Assembly: GCA_030632885.1 (NCBI GenBank) | Contig: DAOVTW010000049.1 | Span: 1 to 26,038, forward strand | Origin: JAIOSM01 sp023143455 | Lineage (GTDB): Bacteria > Desulfobacterota > Desulfobacteria > Desulfobacterales > Desulfobacteraceae | Direction: 5' to 3' | DNA: 26,038 nucleotides | In this document: positions 7,168 to 15,961 of the stretch, piece after piece | Layout: each line of letters begins with the position of its first letter | Position numbering within the stretch: the first letter of the stretch is position 1 | Made by a program: the position numbers and the translations under genes | Notes under the pieces: generated by a model | Database searches by the model: none | The model's input: the letters and a program-made list of their open reading frames with translations, nothing else | Told to the model about the DNA's origin: nothing

Positions 7168-9567
7168 CTATGCTATTGGTGTATCCATATTGCTGACTAT
7201 TTCAGTTGCCAAACCAAAATCATTACTGTAAAATCGTTCATCCAAAAAATAAATTTCCTCGCCCTGTATCGACGTTACTGCATCTGCATCTTGTAATTTC
7301 CGCCAGGCATTGGGAAAAACATTAACAGAGTATTGTTGCGCTTGTTTAATCAGCTTCCAGGCTTTAGCAGGCTCAAAATCAGCACAGAGTTCACCAATAA
7401 TATCCCTACCTTTACCATAAGGAACAATCACTGCCTGGGTTGGTGCATCTATGGCTTTAAAAGCGCGTCCGGCAGTTTTAAATGATTGTTGAAGATTAAT
7501 TCCTTGCTTGCTTCTTCCGACATTACGACTATTATCACTAAGCAAACTGAGCAAAGTATCTTGTCTACCTGCCTGTTTTTCCGTCAAAGGATAAGTCATA
7601 AGTTGTGCTCGATCATAAAAATAATAAGAAAAATATTGATTCATGACATCCGGATTAAGCAGGTTACCATCTTTATTCTCTGAAAAAATCCGCAAAGCCT
7701 TATCTCGTCCTTCTTTTATGTCATCCAACATATCAATAGCTTCATCTTGGGGATTGACCACAAAAACTTGAGCCATGGACAGATTACCATTACGATTACA
7801 ACGCCCGGCAGCTTGAGCAATGGAATCAAGACCGGCCAAAAAACGAATCACTGAATTGAAATCTACATCCACGCCAGCCTCAATGAGCTGAGTGGAAATA
7901 CAGAGAACTGGTAGACCTGCATCCAGCCTCTGGCGAACCAGGGTTAAAATTTTCTTCCGATGAGCCGGGCAAAGGCTGGTGCTAAGATGAAAAATGGAAT
8001 GATCATCTACCCCATTCTGGCATAGCTCATAAAGTTTTTGCGCCCACTTCTTGGTGTTGACAATAATCAGGCAATTACCTTTTTCTTCAAGCTGTTGAAT
8101 TGCAAGTTTGGTAAGGTCAATTTCAGTCCAACCTTGTGGACAAACTTTGTTTACAATTCCCACTCGTTTCAACTGAGTAAAAAGCTCAGCTTTATTATCC
8201 ACCAGTTCATGATTATCAGGCATTCTGAGCTGACTATATTCAGGATTCAAATTGTTCAACAATGGTTGAGTGGCAGTACAAAGGATTGCACTAGTCCGGG
8301 CATAGTCCACCAGAAACTGAAGCCCATTACAAAAAAGGTGGACACAATTAATAGGCAAACTTTGTATTTCATCAAAAATCAATACCGAATTGGCAAGAGA
8401 ATGCATTCGCCTGGCACCTCGGGTTCCACCTCCGAATAAGACTTCCAGAAACTGCACCATGGTGGTAAATATGATGGGTGCATCCCAATTCTCTGCAACA
8501 AGTTTTGACTGTTGGGTTTGCTCTTCCGGCTCCAGATTAGAATGATGCTCAAGAACCCAAGGGAATGCATCTCCATCTTTTTCAATAACCAATCTGATCT
8601 CTTCCGCATTTTGTTCAATAATTGAGGTAAAAGGAATGATGTAAATAATGTGGTCAAGTTTATGCTCTTTTGCATGATGCAGGGCATAGCGCATGGAGGC
8701 AAAAGTCTTACCTCCACCAGTTGGAACGGTCAGAGTATAAATGTTTTGTGCTTCCTTTGCCCGTTTCTGACATTGATTTGAAATATCATTGCGAATGGTA
8801 TCAATATGATTCCGGACAGAAAAACTGGTAACTTTCTTTTCCATACGATTAATACCTATTTGCCAATCAATTGGTTTGATAGGTCGTAGTTTTCGATTAA
8901 TTGGATTTCCAAAATCTGCACTGTCAATACGGTCTGCATCTATAAGACAGCCAAAAAGAAAACGGGTAAAAAACCCCAGTCGGAAATGCTTTATATGATC
9001 TGGCTCTTTTAGTCCAAGCTTATAAATTTCTTTCAGTTGCCTATCAAAATCCAGAAAAAAAGAACCAGAGATAATCTGTTCAATCTCGCTAATTACTTGA
9101 GTATCAGAGGCGGTGATACATTCCTGTAAATGAGTTTTGACATCGTCTTTGTCAATCCGTTTAATAAAACCATTTTTACCATCAACTTGCAAACAATCAA
9201 GTAATCCGCCATGGTGAGACACCAAGCAGACTGCCAGAATTTGACCAATGAAATTTTTATTACAGCGCTGCCAGATCCACTGGGCACCAGCAGTGGAATG
9301 ATCTATTTTGCCTTTCAGATCATTGGCATTTACATATGAATCATCAATATCAGGATCAAGTATGCCAGTGGCTGATTGAATATAAGATTGAAATTGCTGA
9401 CTATATTTACCAAAATCATGCAGTAACCCAAGTATCAGCCCTAAGTCCGGCATACCTATTTTTCCAGCAAGCCTTTGACAAATATCCGAAACCCCTCTTA
9501 AATGATCAACAACAGATTGTTCTTTTTGATCGAAATCCCGATAGTGTGCTATAAACTTACTTTGCAA
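7168..9567 (-). CDS. cas3: Cas3 HD nuclease-helicase (type I-C)
   Basis: Cas3 is recruited by Cascade to degrade the target DNA. The 799-residue protein joins an N-terminal HD nuclease (H22, H50-D51 in LLHDFGKYS, H90, H118-H119) to a superfamily 2 helicase. Helicase motifs include VPTGGGKT at 281-288, DEIQ at 399-402, TATQ at 431-434 and QAAGRCNR at 584-591. All catalytic residues expected are present, so interference is probably functional. The start is TTG, supported by AAAGGAG 8-9 nt upstream. It follows the regulator gene by 42 nt without an obvious separate promoter. Confidence 0.97.
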   Translation of the reverse strand: MQSKFIAHYRDFDQKEQSVVDHLRGVSDICQRLAGKIGMPDLGLILGLLHDFGKYSQQFQSYIQSATGILDPDIDDSYVNANDLKGKIDHSTAGAQWIWQRCNKNFIGQILAVCLVSHHGGLLDCLQVDGKNGFIKRIDKDDVKTHLQECITASDTQVISEIEQIISGSFFLDFDRQLKEIYKLGLKEPDHIKHFRLGFFTRFLFGCLIDADRIDSADFGNPINRKLRPIKPIDWQIGINRMEKKVTSFSVRNHIDTIRNDISNQCQKRAKEAQNIYTLTVPTGGGKTFASMRYALHHAKEHKLDHIIYIIPFTSIIEQNAEEIRLVIEKDGDAFPWVLEHHSNLEPEEQTQQSKLVAENWDAPIIFTTMVQFLEVLFGGGTRGARRMHSLANSVLIFDEIQSLPINCVHLFCNGLQFLVDYARTSAILCTATQPLLNNLNPEYSQLRMPDNHELVDNKAELFTQLKRVGIVNKVCPQGWTEIDLTKLAIQQLEEKGNCLIIVNTKKWAQKLYELCQNGVDDHSIFHLSTSLCPAHRKKILTLVRQRLDAGLPVLCISTQLIEAGVDVDFNSVIRFLAGLDSIAQAAGRCNRNGNLSMAQVFVVNPQDEAIDMLDDIKEGRDKALRIFSENKDGNLLNPDVMNQYFSYYFYDRAQLMTYPLTEKQAGRQDTLLSLLSDNSRNVGRSKQGINLQQSFKTAGRAFKAIDAPTQAVIVPYGKGRDIIGELCADFEPAKAWKLIKQAQQYSVNVFPNAWRKLQDADAVTSIQGEEIYFLDERFYSNDFGLATEIVSNMDTPIA

Positions 9568-9609
9568 TTAAAAAACTCCTTTGAGGTTTTCTCATCTTTG
9601 TTCATTCTT

Positions 9610-10749
9610 TTAAATTTTTATTATCCTGATTTTCCTAACCATCATTTTTATATCATCAATCTCTTGCTCATAGGGTATAATGTTTTCAGCTGTGGTTAAA
9701 AGATCAAAGAACCTTCCATTAGGGGTTAAAATTCTTCTTGTTGAGTCGGGTTCTTTGTACCTTGTTTTTTGATAATAGTCTTTAATATTTTCCCCCAGGT
9801 TTGTTGATATGTCCTGTGTAATAAGGTCAAGCTCTTTTAGGCGATATAAGAAGGATTCGGTAGATACTCCAAAACGGTGCTTGATTCTTAAAAGGAGTTC
9901 CCATGACCAGCCTTGTTTGGTTATGCCAAGCTGACTTACAGTTGCGCGAACGGCTGTTTCAGGCATTAAAAAAGTTGCAGCAAAACGTTTGGCTGCCCGG
10001 GTTGAGTTTATTGGTCGGAGGTTTTCAGAATTGTTCTCGTTTTCAGAAAAAAGAGGTTGGTTTTGCAGCCTTATTTGATTGGATACCAGTAATTTACCGA
10101 GTTCCTCGGAAAGGGAGAAAAGTTGTTTTTCAGGATTCTGTTTTGAGTTCAGAAAGAAAAAGGCATTATGGAAGGCGGGTTCATAGAATGAAATGGAATT
10201 GAACTCTGTTGCACCTCTTGTAAAAGGGAAAAGAATAATTCTTAAACCAAAATTCTCGAAAAGTTCAAAATTATCAAAAACCACAGAATCTCCTAGTCCC
10301 AAATATTTTCTCACACGAACTGCAAGTTGTTCTATGCCTTGGTAAGTTGGGGGAAAAGGAATAGTTAAAGGGAGGTAGGCATATTTTTGTACTTGGCAAA
10401 TATCTTCGAGAGCGTGAAAAGCTTTCATGATATCATGGCAGGCTTGTAGCAGAGATTTTGGTGGAGAAGGGGAAGTTGAATCAACAGAGATAAAGCATAC
10501 ATCATCAACAATAGAACCTTCAACAGGAGCATGGCAGGGTTCAATAGCGAATAAAGCGTCTATTGAAACTTTTAATGTGTTTGAAAGTTGATATAACACA
10601 TTTGCAGAAGGAAGATTGATTCCTCTTTCAATACGACCTAAGGGTCCTTCCTGGATGCCTATTTTTGAGGCGAGTTGTTGAAGCGTCCAGTTTCGTGATC
10701 TTCGGAAAAAACGGATATTCTTTCCTACAAAGTTAAGATCAGTTTCCAT
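9610..10749 (-). CDS. XRE-type regulator with a degenerate ImmA/IrrE peptidase domain
   Basis: The 379-residue protein has an N-terminal XRE helix-turn-helix (about 8-65; IGIQEGPLGRIERGINLPS is the recognition region) and a C-terminal domain like ImmA/IrrE metallopeptidases, which usually cleave repressors. The diagnostic zinc motif HExxH is replaced: FSLSEELGKLLV at 211-222 has E215 and K219 in place of the histidines. The region normally supplying the third ligand (RAAKRFAATFLMP, 251-263) lacks the glutamate as well. So it probably binds DNA but not zinc and may act as a ligand- or protein-sensing repressor. It lies 42 nt upstream of cas3 on the same strand and is probably the first gene of the cas transcript, perhaps controlling it. 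No Shine-Dalgarno sequence precedes the ATG. Confidence 0.85.
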   Translation of the reverse strand: METDLNFVGKNIRFFRRSRNWTLQQLASKIGIQEGPLGRIERGINLPSANVLYQLSNTLKVSIDALFAIEPCHAPVEGSIVDDVCFISVDSTSPSPPKSLLQACHDIMKAFHALEDICQVQKYAYLPLTIPFPPTYQGIEQLAVRVRKYLGLGDSVVFDNFELFENFGLRIILFPFTRGATEFNSISFYEPAFHNAFFFLNSKQNPEKQLFSLSEELGKLLVSNQIRLQNQPLFSENENNSENLRPINSTRAAKRFAATFLMPETAVRATVSQLGITKQGWSWELLLRIKHRFGVSTESFLYRLKELDLITQDISTNLGENIKDYYQKTRYKEPDSTRRILTPNGRFFDLLTTAENIIPYEQEIDDIKMMVRKIRIIKI

Positions 10750-10755
10750 AAAAAT

Positions 10756-10784
10756 ATAGAATCATATAGTATTGTTTTTGTCAA
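10756..10784 (-). promoter_or_regulatory. Candidate promoter of the regulator and cas operon
   Basis: On the minus strand a perfect -35 box TTGACA (10779-10784) is followed after 17 nt by TTCTAT (10756-10761), a weak -10. Transcription would begin at or next to the ATG of the regulator at 10749, which has no ribosome-binding site, so the message may be leaderless. Prediction by eye only. Confidence 0.45.
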
Positions 10785-10820
10785 TATAAAAAATAATTAA
10801 AACAAAAAAAGACTACGTCA

Positions 10821-10842
10821 TGCTATTAATAACTGCTATTAA
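10821..10842. repeat. Direct repeat TGCTATTAA upstream of the regulator
   Basis: TGCTATTAA occurs at 10821-10829 and again at 10834-10842, a 13-bp period, about 37 bp upstream of the candidate -35 box of the regulator. It might be a binding site for a protein that controls the cas operon; chance is not excluded in this AT-rich DNA. Confidence 0.4.
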
Positions 10843-10864
10843 ATTTCAACAACTCGTTAATTGC

Positions 10865-12409
10865 TCAATGATCTAGGGTCAATGGACCCGGTCTGTATTT
10901 ATCAGGACCTTGAAGAATTTTTTTTCCAACCTTTTTGGCAAGTTCGTTTAACATGCCCCCAAAAAGAAGATTATGAAATGGCAGTAAAGAATACCAGTAA
11001 AGGATTCCATATAATCCTTTGGGGCGGAATCTTGTACCAAGTCTGAGTTCTGTTCCTTTTTTGCCAGGGATCAGCTCAAAATTTAAAAGTGCTTCACCAG
11101 GTAGTTTCATTTCTGCCAGAAGAATCAGTTTTAAGGGTGGTTTAACATCTAAAACCCGCCAAAAATCAAGAGCATCTCCGATATAAAGCTGTTCAGGGTG
11201 GCGCCGTCCTCTCCTAAGTCCTACTCCACCGGCAACCTGATCCATCCATCCCCTGATCTGCCACAGGACATTACCGTAATACCATCCATTATAACCGCCG
11301 ATTCGGGTTATCAAAGACCAGATTTCATCGGGCTCACAAGCCAAAGTGATTTTATACCCGCCCTGAAGCAGAGTTCCTCCTGAATAGGCAGCATCACCTG
11401 CATGCATCCACTCAGGTCGGTGTAAATCGCCGGCATCTGACCAACGAGTATCCACAATTTTAAGTGAATCCTTCTGGATAGCACGGTCAATGGCATTACA
11501 GCAGCGAATCAATTCCTGGGGCATAATTTTTTTGATATTATCATCTTTTGTAATGATCTCAACACCAAGACCGTCAAGAAGCGGCTGGGAAATACCGGGT
11601 GATAAGGGAAGCAAGCGTTTGGCAATTGAATGAGCGATTTTTGTACCCAACATAAAAGAAGGGGTTGGTGAATGAATCAACAAAGGTTTTCTCAAACCAG
11701 CCTGCTCTGCGTAAATCTCAAATAACTCCCTGTATGTCAAGATTTCAGGTCCTCCAATATCATAAACCTGATCCATAGTCTCTTTTTTTTCAAGGCATTT
11801 TTCCAGATAAAACAGAACATTTCTAATACAGATAGGCTGAATCTTTGTTTCTATCACGCTTTTTGGAACAATAAAAAATGGCATTCTTTCTACAATGTAT
11901 CTTAACATTTCAAAGGATGCGCTGCCTGACCCAAGAATATGGGCTGAACGAAAAACCGTTACAGGCACCCTGCCCGACTGAAGAATTTTCTCAACTTCCT
12001 GCCTGCTTTTAAGATGAAAACTTGCTTTGGGTTCATTGCCGCCAAGACCCCCAAGGTAGATTATCCGATCAAGGTCGTGTTTATCGGAGAATGAAATAAA
12101 ATTTTTAGCAGCCCTGCGGTCTGCATCGACAAAATCCTTGTGTTCTTCAGACATTGAATGAACAAGGTAATAGACCACATTACAACCTTGCAGTGTCTCT
12201 TCCAGGCTCTCAGGATTATGGAGGTCTGCTCTGACAAGCTCAAGATTGGGATGGTCTTTCCATGACTTTCCCTGAATTTTTTTCATGGACCTTACCATAG
12301 CCCTGACCCTGTAGCCGGCTTCTAACAACCGTAAAACAAGCCTGCCGCCAATATACCCTGTGGCACCTGTTATTAAGATCAATGGATTTTCGATAAAGCT
12401 TTTCCCCAA
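10865..12409 (-). CDS. SDR-family NAD(P)-binding protein with C-terminal DUF2867 domain
   Basis: The 514-residue protein has an N-terminal Rossmann domain of the atypical extended SDR (NmrA/YbjT-like) type. The glycine motif TGATGYIGG lies at 14-22, and R37/R40 (VRAMVRS) suggest NADP preference. The C-terminal part, about 345-505 (GGYKITLACEPDEIWSLITR onward), resembles DUF2867, an SRPBCC-like ligand-binding domain often fused to these proteins. The substrate is unknown. The frame is open from a TTG at 12409 just ahead of the first beta strand, with no clear ribosome site, so the start is uncertain. It follows the stress-protein gene by 21 nt and is probably in the same transcript. Confidence 0.88.
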   Translation of the reverse strand: MGKSFIENPLILITGATGYIGGRLVLRLLEAGYRVRAMVRSMKKIQGKSWKDHPNLELVRADLHNPESLEETLQGCNVVYYLVHSMSEEHKDFVDADRRAAKNFISFSDKHDLDRIIYLGGLGGNEPKASFHLKSRQEVEKILQSGRVPVTVFRSAHILGSGSASFEMLRYIVERMPFFIVPKSVIETKIQPICIRNVLFYLEKCLEKKETMDQVYDIGGPEILTYRELFEIYAEQAGLRKPLLIHSPTPSFMLGTKIAHSIAKRLLPLSPGISQPLLDGLGVEIITKDDNIKKIMPQELIRCCNAIDRAIQKDSLKIVDTRWSDAGDLHRPEWMHAGDAAYSGGTLLQGGYKITLACEPDEIWSLITRIGGYNGWYYGNVLWQIRGWMDQVAGGVGLRRGRRHPEQLYIGDALDFWRVLDVKPPLKLILLAEMKLPGEALLNFELIPGKKGTELRLGTRFRPKGLYGILYWYSLLPFHNLLFGGMLNELAKKVGKKILQGPDKYRPGPLTLDH

Positions 12410-12430
12410 TTCATTTACAATTATTCTGCG

Positions 12431-12856
12431 CTATTTTGTTATAAAAATAGCGCAGTCTGCTTTATTAAGAACCTGATGAGCAACGCTGCCAAGCAGCAGG
12501 CCTTTAAAGCTTGTGACGCCTCTTGATCCCATAACAATCAGATCTGTTTTCTCAATTTTCACCACTTCAGGTATTTTATTGCCCGGGTTTCCCTCAAGGA
12601 TACGGACATCAACCTTTATTCCTCCTTGTTCAAACATTTCTATAAAAGGTTTAACAAGTTCCTCAGATGCTTTTGTGATTTGGTTAACTGCCTTTTGAAA
12701 ATTGGGTTCTGCCACAACAATGGGAAAACGATCATGGCAATGCAGCAGAACAATTTCAGAATCCATAAGTTTGGCAAGTTCAATGGCATACTCGGTTGAG
12801 CGAATTGAATGATCAGAACCATCTACTGGGTTTAGTATTTTGTTTATTTTTATCAC
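12431..12856 (-). CDS. Universal stress protein (UspA family)
   Basis: A small cytoplasmic nucleotide-binding protein of 141 residues, the usual length of a single-domain Usp. The ATP-binding signature G-2x-G-9x-G-S is complete: G110, G113, G123 and S124 in VMGSRGVTSFKGLLLGSVAH. D12 in NPVDGSDHS is the usual N-terminal adenine-contacting position. An AGGAGG site lies about 9 nt before the ATG. Such proteins are induced by starvation or stress; the specific role is unknown. It is transcribed away from the oxidoreductase gene and with the SDR gene. Confidence 0.93.
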   Translation of the reverse strand: MIKINKILNPVDGSDHSIRSTEYAIELAKLMDSEIVLLHCHDRFPIVVAEPNFQKAVNQITKASEELVKPFIEMFEQGGIKVDVRILEGNPGNKIPEVVKIEKTDLIVMGSRGVTSFKGLLLGSVAHQVLNKADCAIFITK

Positions 12857-12984
12857 ATCCTCCTTTCCAGCCTTTTATCAGGCTGAGATTATTAACCCCC
12901 CACTAAATAAGGGAGACTATATCAATCCATTTTTCTCACACTGTGGTCAGGCACTTTTCAGCCAGTTGAAGAATGTTTTATTCT

Positions 12985-13012
12985 TTGATTATAATATATC
13001 CTGGTATATTTA
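12985..13012 (+). promoter_or_regulatory. Weak candidate promoter for the aldehyde oxidoreductase gene
   Basis: TTGATT (12985-12990), 16 nt, then TATTTA (13007-13012) is the best sigma-70-like pair seen in the 229-241 bp between the divergent stress-protein and oxidoreductase genes. A 5-bp inverted repeat (GCATT/AATGC with a 6-nt loop) lies about 25 bp downstream. Otherwise this spacer shows nothing. Confidence 0.25.
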
Positions 13013-13097
13013 AAAAGGATTAATACTTGAGAAAGCATTTGAATCAATGCCTAAAAGTTGATACAGGAATAGAAAGAACTTTTTTATGGAGGTTGAT

Positions 13098-14843
13098 ATG
13101 TACGGATTTTATAACAGGATATTAAATATTGATCTAACTAAACAAGAGTTTAATATTCAAAAGATTGATGAGAAAATCTATGCAAAATATCTTGGAGGCA
13201 AAGGGCTTGCCTCTTGGCTGCTGGCTGAACGTAATCCTAAGGGTGTTGATCCTTTGTCAAGTGCCAACCATCTGATCTTTGCAACAGGATCTGTAACCGG
13301 AGGTATGACATGGGGTTCGTCCAGGTATGGTGTGTTTACTAAATCTCCTCTGACCGGCTTTTATGCAGAATCCTATTCCGGCGGTAAAGTACCTGAAGCT
13401 ATCAGTGCTACAGGGTTTGACGCCATTGTAATTTATGGGAAAGCCAAAGACCTTTCTCTTATGGAAATAACTCCTGATAAAGTTATTTTTAATAATGCTG
13501 ATGATCTTAAGGGTAAAGATACTTTTGAAACCGAAAAAGCCGTGAAAGATAAATATTTCAGTAAAAAAATAAAAAAATGGAAAACTGGCGCTGTGGTTGT
13601 TGGTCCGGCTGCTGAAAACGGGGTAATGTTTTCCATTATTAAAAATGATGGATGGCGGTGTGCCGGAAGAACTGGCACTGGAACTGTTATGGGCTCCAAG
13701 AATCTAAAAGCAATTGTGTTTTCAGGAGATAAAGAACGAAACCCCCATGATGCACCTGCCCTGAGTAAACTAAATAAACAACTTACATCAGAATCAAAGG
13801 ATCATCCGGCAGTTCATGGTTTTAAAACCATGGGTACCTCCCAGATGGTAAAAGTTATGAACACAGCAAAAGCATTTCCAACAAAATACTGGACAAAAGG
13901 AGAGGCTCCCCATTGGGAAAAAATCAGTGCTGAGGCTCTTCATAATCAGTGTGATGTTACTCCCCATGCTTGTGCCAAATGTTATTTGTCCTGTGGCAGG
14001 ATGACAAAGGTATTGCAGGGGCGCCATAAAGGTTTGATCATAGAAGGACCTGAGTACGAGACCATCTATGCGTTTGGTGGTCTTTGTATGATCGATTCCA
14101 TTGAAGAGATAGCCTATCTCAATCATCTTTGCGATGGCTTTGGAATGGATACTATGACATCAGGTAACCTGGTTGCTTTTACCATGGCAGCTTTTGAGAA
14201 AGGTTATTCAGACTATGAGATTCATTTTGGTGATGTTGACGCAACAGCTTCTCTCTTGAAGCTCATATCTGAAAGAAAAGATATCGGTCAGTTATTGTCA
14301 ACAGGTATCATTCCCACTGCTAAAGCTTGGGGTATGGAAGATCAGGCAGTTCATGTTAAAGGACTGGAACCTGCTGGTTATGACCCTAGAATATTCAAAG
14401 GCATAGGTTTGGGATATGCTACATCTGACAGAGGAGCCTGCCACCTTCGGAGTACTTTTTATAAAGCTGAACTTGCAGGACTCATTGATCCTGGTCAGAT
14501 TGAAGGGAAAGCCAAAGTCTTTATTGATTTTGAAGACAGATTAAACTTATTTGATACCATGATTCTCTGTAAGTTTTATAGAGATATATACTCTTGGGAA
14601 CATTTAGGAACAATAATTACTGCATCAACAGGTATTGACGGGTCAAAAGAAAATTTGCAAAAGATTGCCCAGGATGTCGCCTCAAAAGTTAGAGAATATA
14701 ACATCAATGAAGGCATGACAAAGAAAGATGAAAGATTACCCGGGGTTTTCCATAAAAAACTTGAAGGCTCAGGAGCTGTCATTACAGAAGATGAGTTAAA
14801 GATATTGTTAAAAGAATATAATTCGCTTAGAAAATGGGATTGA
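13098..14843 (+). CDS. aor: Aldehyde:ferredoxin oxidoreductase (tungsten enzyme)
   Basis: AOR-family enzymes oxidise aldehydes to carboxylic acids, or reduce acids, with a tungstopterin and a [4Fe-4S] cluster, using ferredoxin. The ATG at 13098 (581 aa) has GGAGG 5 nt upstream and gives the family N-terminus MYGFYNRILNIDLT; an ATG at 13086 overlaps that ribosome site and is less likely. Counted from 13086, cluster ligands C296, C299, C303 (CAKCYLSC) and C495 (MILCKF) are all present, and the pterin region GRTGTGTVMGSKNLKA (194-209) is clear. No cofactor or partner genes lie beside it, and the exact aldehyde is unknown. Confidence 0.95.
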   Translation: MYGFYNRILNIDLTKQEFNIQKIDEKIYAKYLGGKGLASWLLAERNPKGVDPLSSANHLIFATGSVTGGMTWGSSRYGVFTKSPLTGFYAESYSGGKVPEAISATGFDAIVIYGKAKDLSLMEITPDKVIFNNADDLKGKDTFETEKAVKDKYFSKKIKKWKTGAVVVGPAAENGVMFSIIKNDGWRCAGRTGTGTVMGSKNLKAIVFSGDKERNPHDAPALSKLNKQLTSESKDHPAVHGFKTMGTSQMVKVMNTAKAFPTKYWTKGEAPHWEKISAEALHNQCDVTPHACAKCYLSCGRMTKVLQGRHKGLIIEGPEYETIYAFGGLCMIDSIEEIAYLNHLCDGFGMDTMTSGNLVAFTMAAFEKGYSDYEIHFGDVDATASLLKLISERKDIGQLLSTGIIPTAKAWGMEDQAVHVKGLEPAGYDPRIFKGIGLGYATSDRGACHLRSTFYKAELAGLIDPGQIEGKAKVFIDFEDRLNLFDTMILCKFYRDIYSWEHLGTIITASTGIDGSKENLQKIAQDVASKVREYNINEGMTKKDERLPGVFHKKLEGSGAVITEDELKILLKEYNSLRKWD

Positions 14844-14854
14844 TTTGATTCTCA

Positions 14855-15829
14855 TCATGATATGTAAAGCATCACAGCTGAAAGCGAGATAAAAGAAAAA
14901 GCAGTGGAAAGAACAATTGTTGATGCTGCAAGGTCTGTGTTGCTGTTCATCTGGGAGGACAAAACATAGATAGAGGTCGCTGTTGGTAGTGCAAAAAAGA
15001 TCAGGCACGTTTTAAAAGCAACTCCTGTTACACCGAAAAAATGCAGAAAAACAAGCCCTGACAAAGGGAAAAAGATCAGCTTAAACACGGAGCCTATTAT
15101 TGATAGATTTAAATAATCTTTCAATTTGCCAGATGTGAATGATCCACCTATTGAAATCAGGGCCAGGGGAAGGGATGCAGTTGAAACTAACTCAAAAAGG
15201 TTGTCGAGGGGTTTGGGGAATTGAAGATTAAGATTTGAAAAAAGAAGACCACTTACACAGGCAATGATTAGAGGATTTTTCAAGATTGAACCAGCCATTT
15301 TGAGAACTCTTTTTTTAATTTTAAGAGTTGAACCTGAAGATCCGTCAAACCAAGACAAAAGAGAAATTGACAATATGTTGATTATGGGTATAGCAAAGGA
15401 AATGATGATACCAAAAAATCGGATGCCTTCTTCTCCCAGAGCATTTATAATAACTGCAAAACCGATATAAGTGTTAAACCTGTAACAACTTTGGGAAAAA
15501 CTTCCAGCATCGAAATTTTTAACCTTGAACCAAATGATAAAAATAGTACTAACAGCAAAGATGAAAAGTATTGTAGACAGTGTTGCCCAGACAATATTTA
15601 TGTTAAATTCTGATCCATTACCACTCCCACCTATTTTCCAGAAAAGCATGGTTGGGAAAAATATGAAATACAAAAGCTTGTCTGAAACACTTAGGAAGTT
15701 ATCATTTATAAATTCTGTTTTTTTTAAAATTCTGCCTGCTATGATCAATGCAAAAACCGGGAAAATACTGCTTAAAATCATTATCTGCCTATCTGAAAAA
15801 TTGTTTATTATATTTTTAAGTTTTATCAT
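14855..15829 (-). CDS. AEC (auxin efflux carrier) family transporter
   Basis: This 324-residue inner-membrane protein is hydrophobic throughout, with about ten predicted membrane segments in the two bundles typical of AEC transporters. The first is about residues 17-36 (MILSSIFPVFALIIAG), and SLPLALISIGGSF (about 217-229) matches the conserved second-half motif. Bacterial members move organic acids or related anions; the substrate here cannot be told. The ATG at 15829 has no clear ribosome site, and M17 (ATG at 15781, AGG upstream) is a plausible alternative start that fits the family better. It converges on the oxidoreductase gene with 11 nt between stops. Confidence 0.88.
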   Translation of the reverse strand: MIKLKNIINNFSDRQIMILSSIFPVFALIIAGRILKKTEFINDNFLSVSDKLLYFIFFPTMLFWKIGGSGNGSEFNINIVWATLSTILFIFAVSTIFIIWFKVKNFDAGSFSQSCYRFNTYIGFAVIINALGEEGIRFFGIIISFAIPIINILSISLLSWFDGSSGSTLKIKKRVLKMAGSILKNPLIIACVSGLLFSNLNLQFPKPLDNLFELVSTASLPLALISIGGSFTSGKLKDYLNLSIIGSVFKLIFFPLSGLVFLHFFGVTGVAFKTCLIFFALPTATSIYVLSSQMNSNTDLAASTIVLSTAFSFISLSAVMLYIS

Positions 15830-15961
15830 TAAAATAAATAGATTGGAAGATTAGATGTTTATAATTAAATGTTACTGGATATTTCTTTATAGATATAATA
15901 AATATTGATAATAACTTTTAATTAAAAAAATGATTAAACTAATAATATCATAGGAAAAACA

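Noticed and set aside
8038..8439. Plus-strand frame opposite the cas3 helicase domain
   Set aside because: Antisense shadow of a well-supported gene, without a ribosome site or recognisable domain.
12868..12890. CAGCC/GGCTG hairpin upstream of the stress-protein gene
   Set aside because: A five-base stem with an 8-nt loop is within chance, and it has no terminator or riboswitch features.
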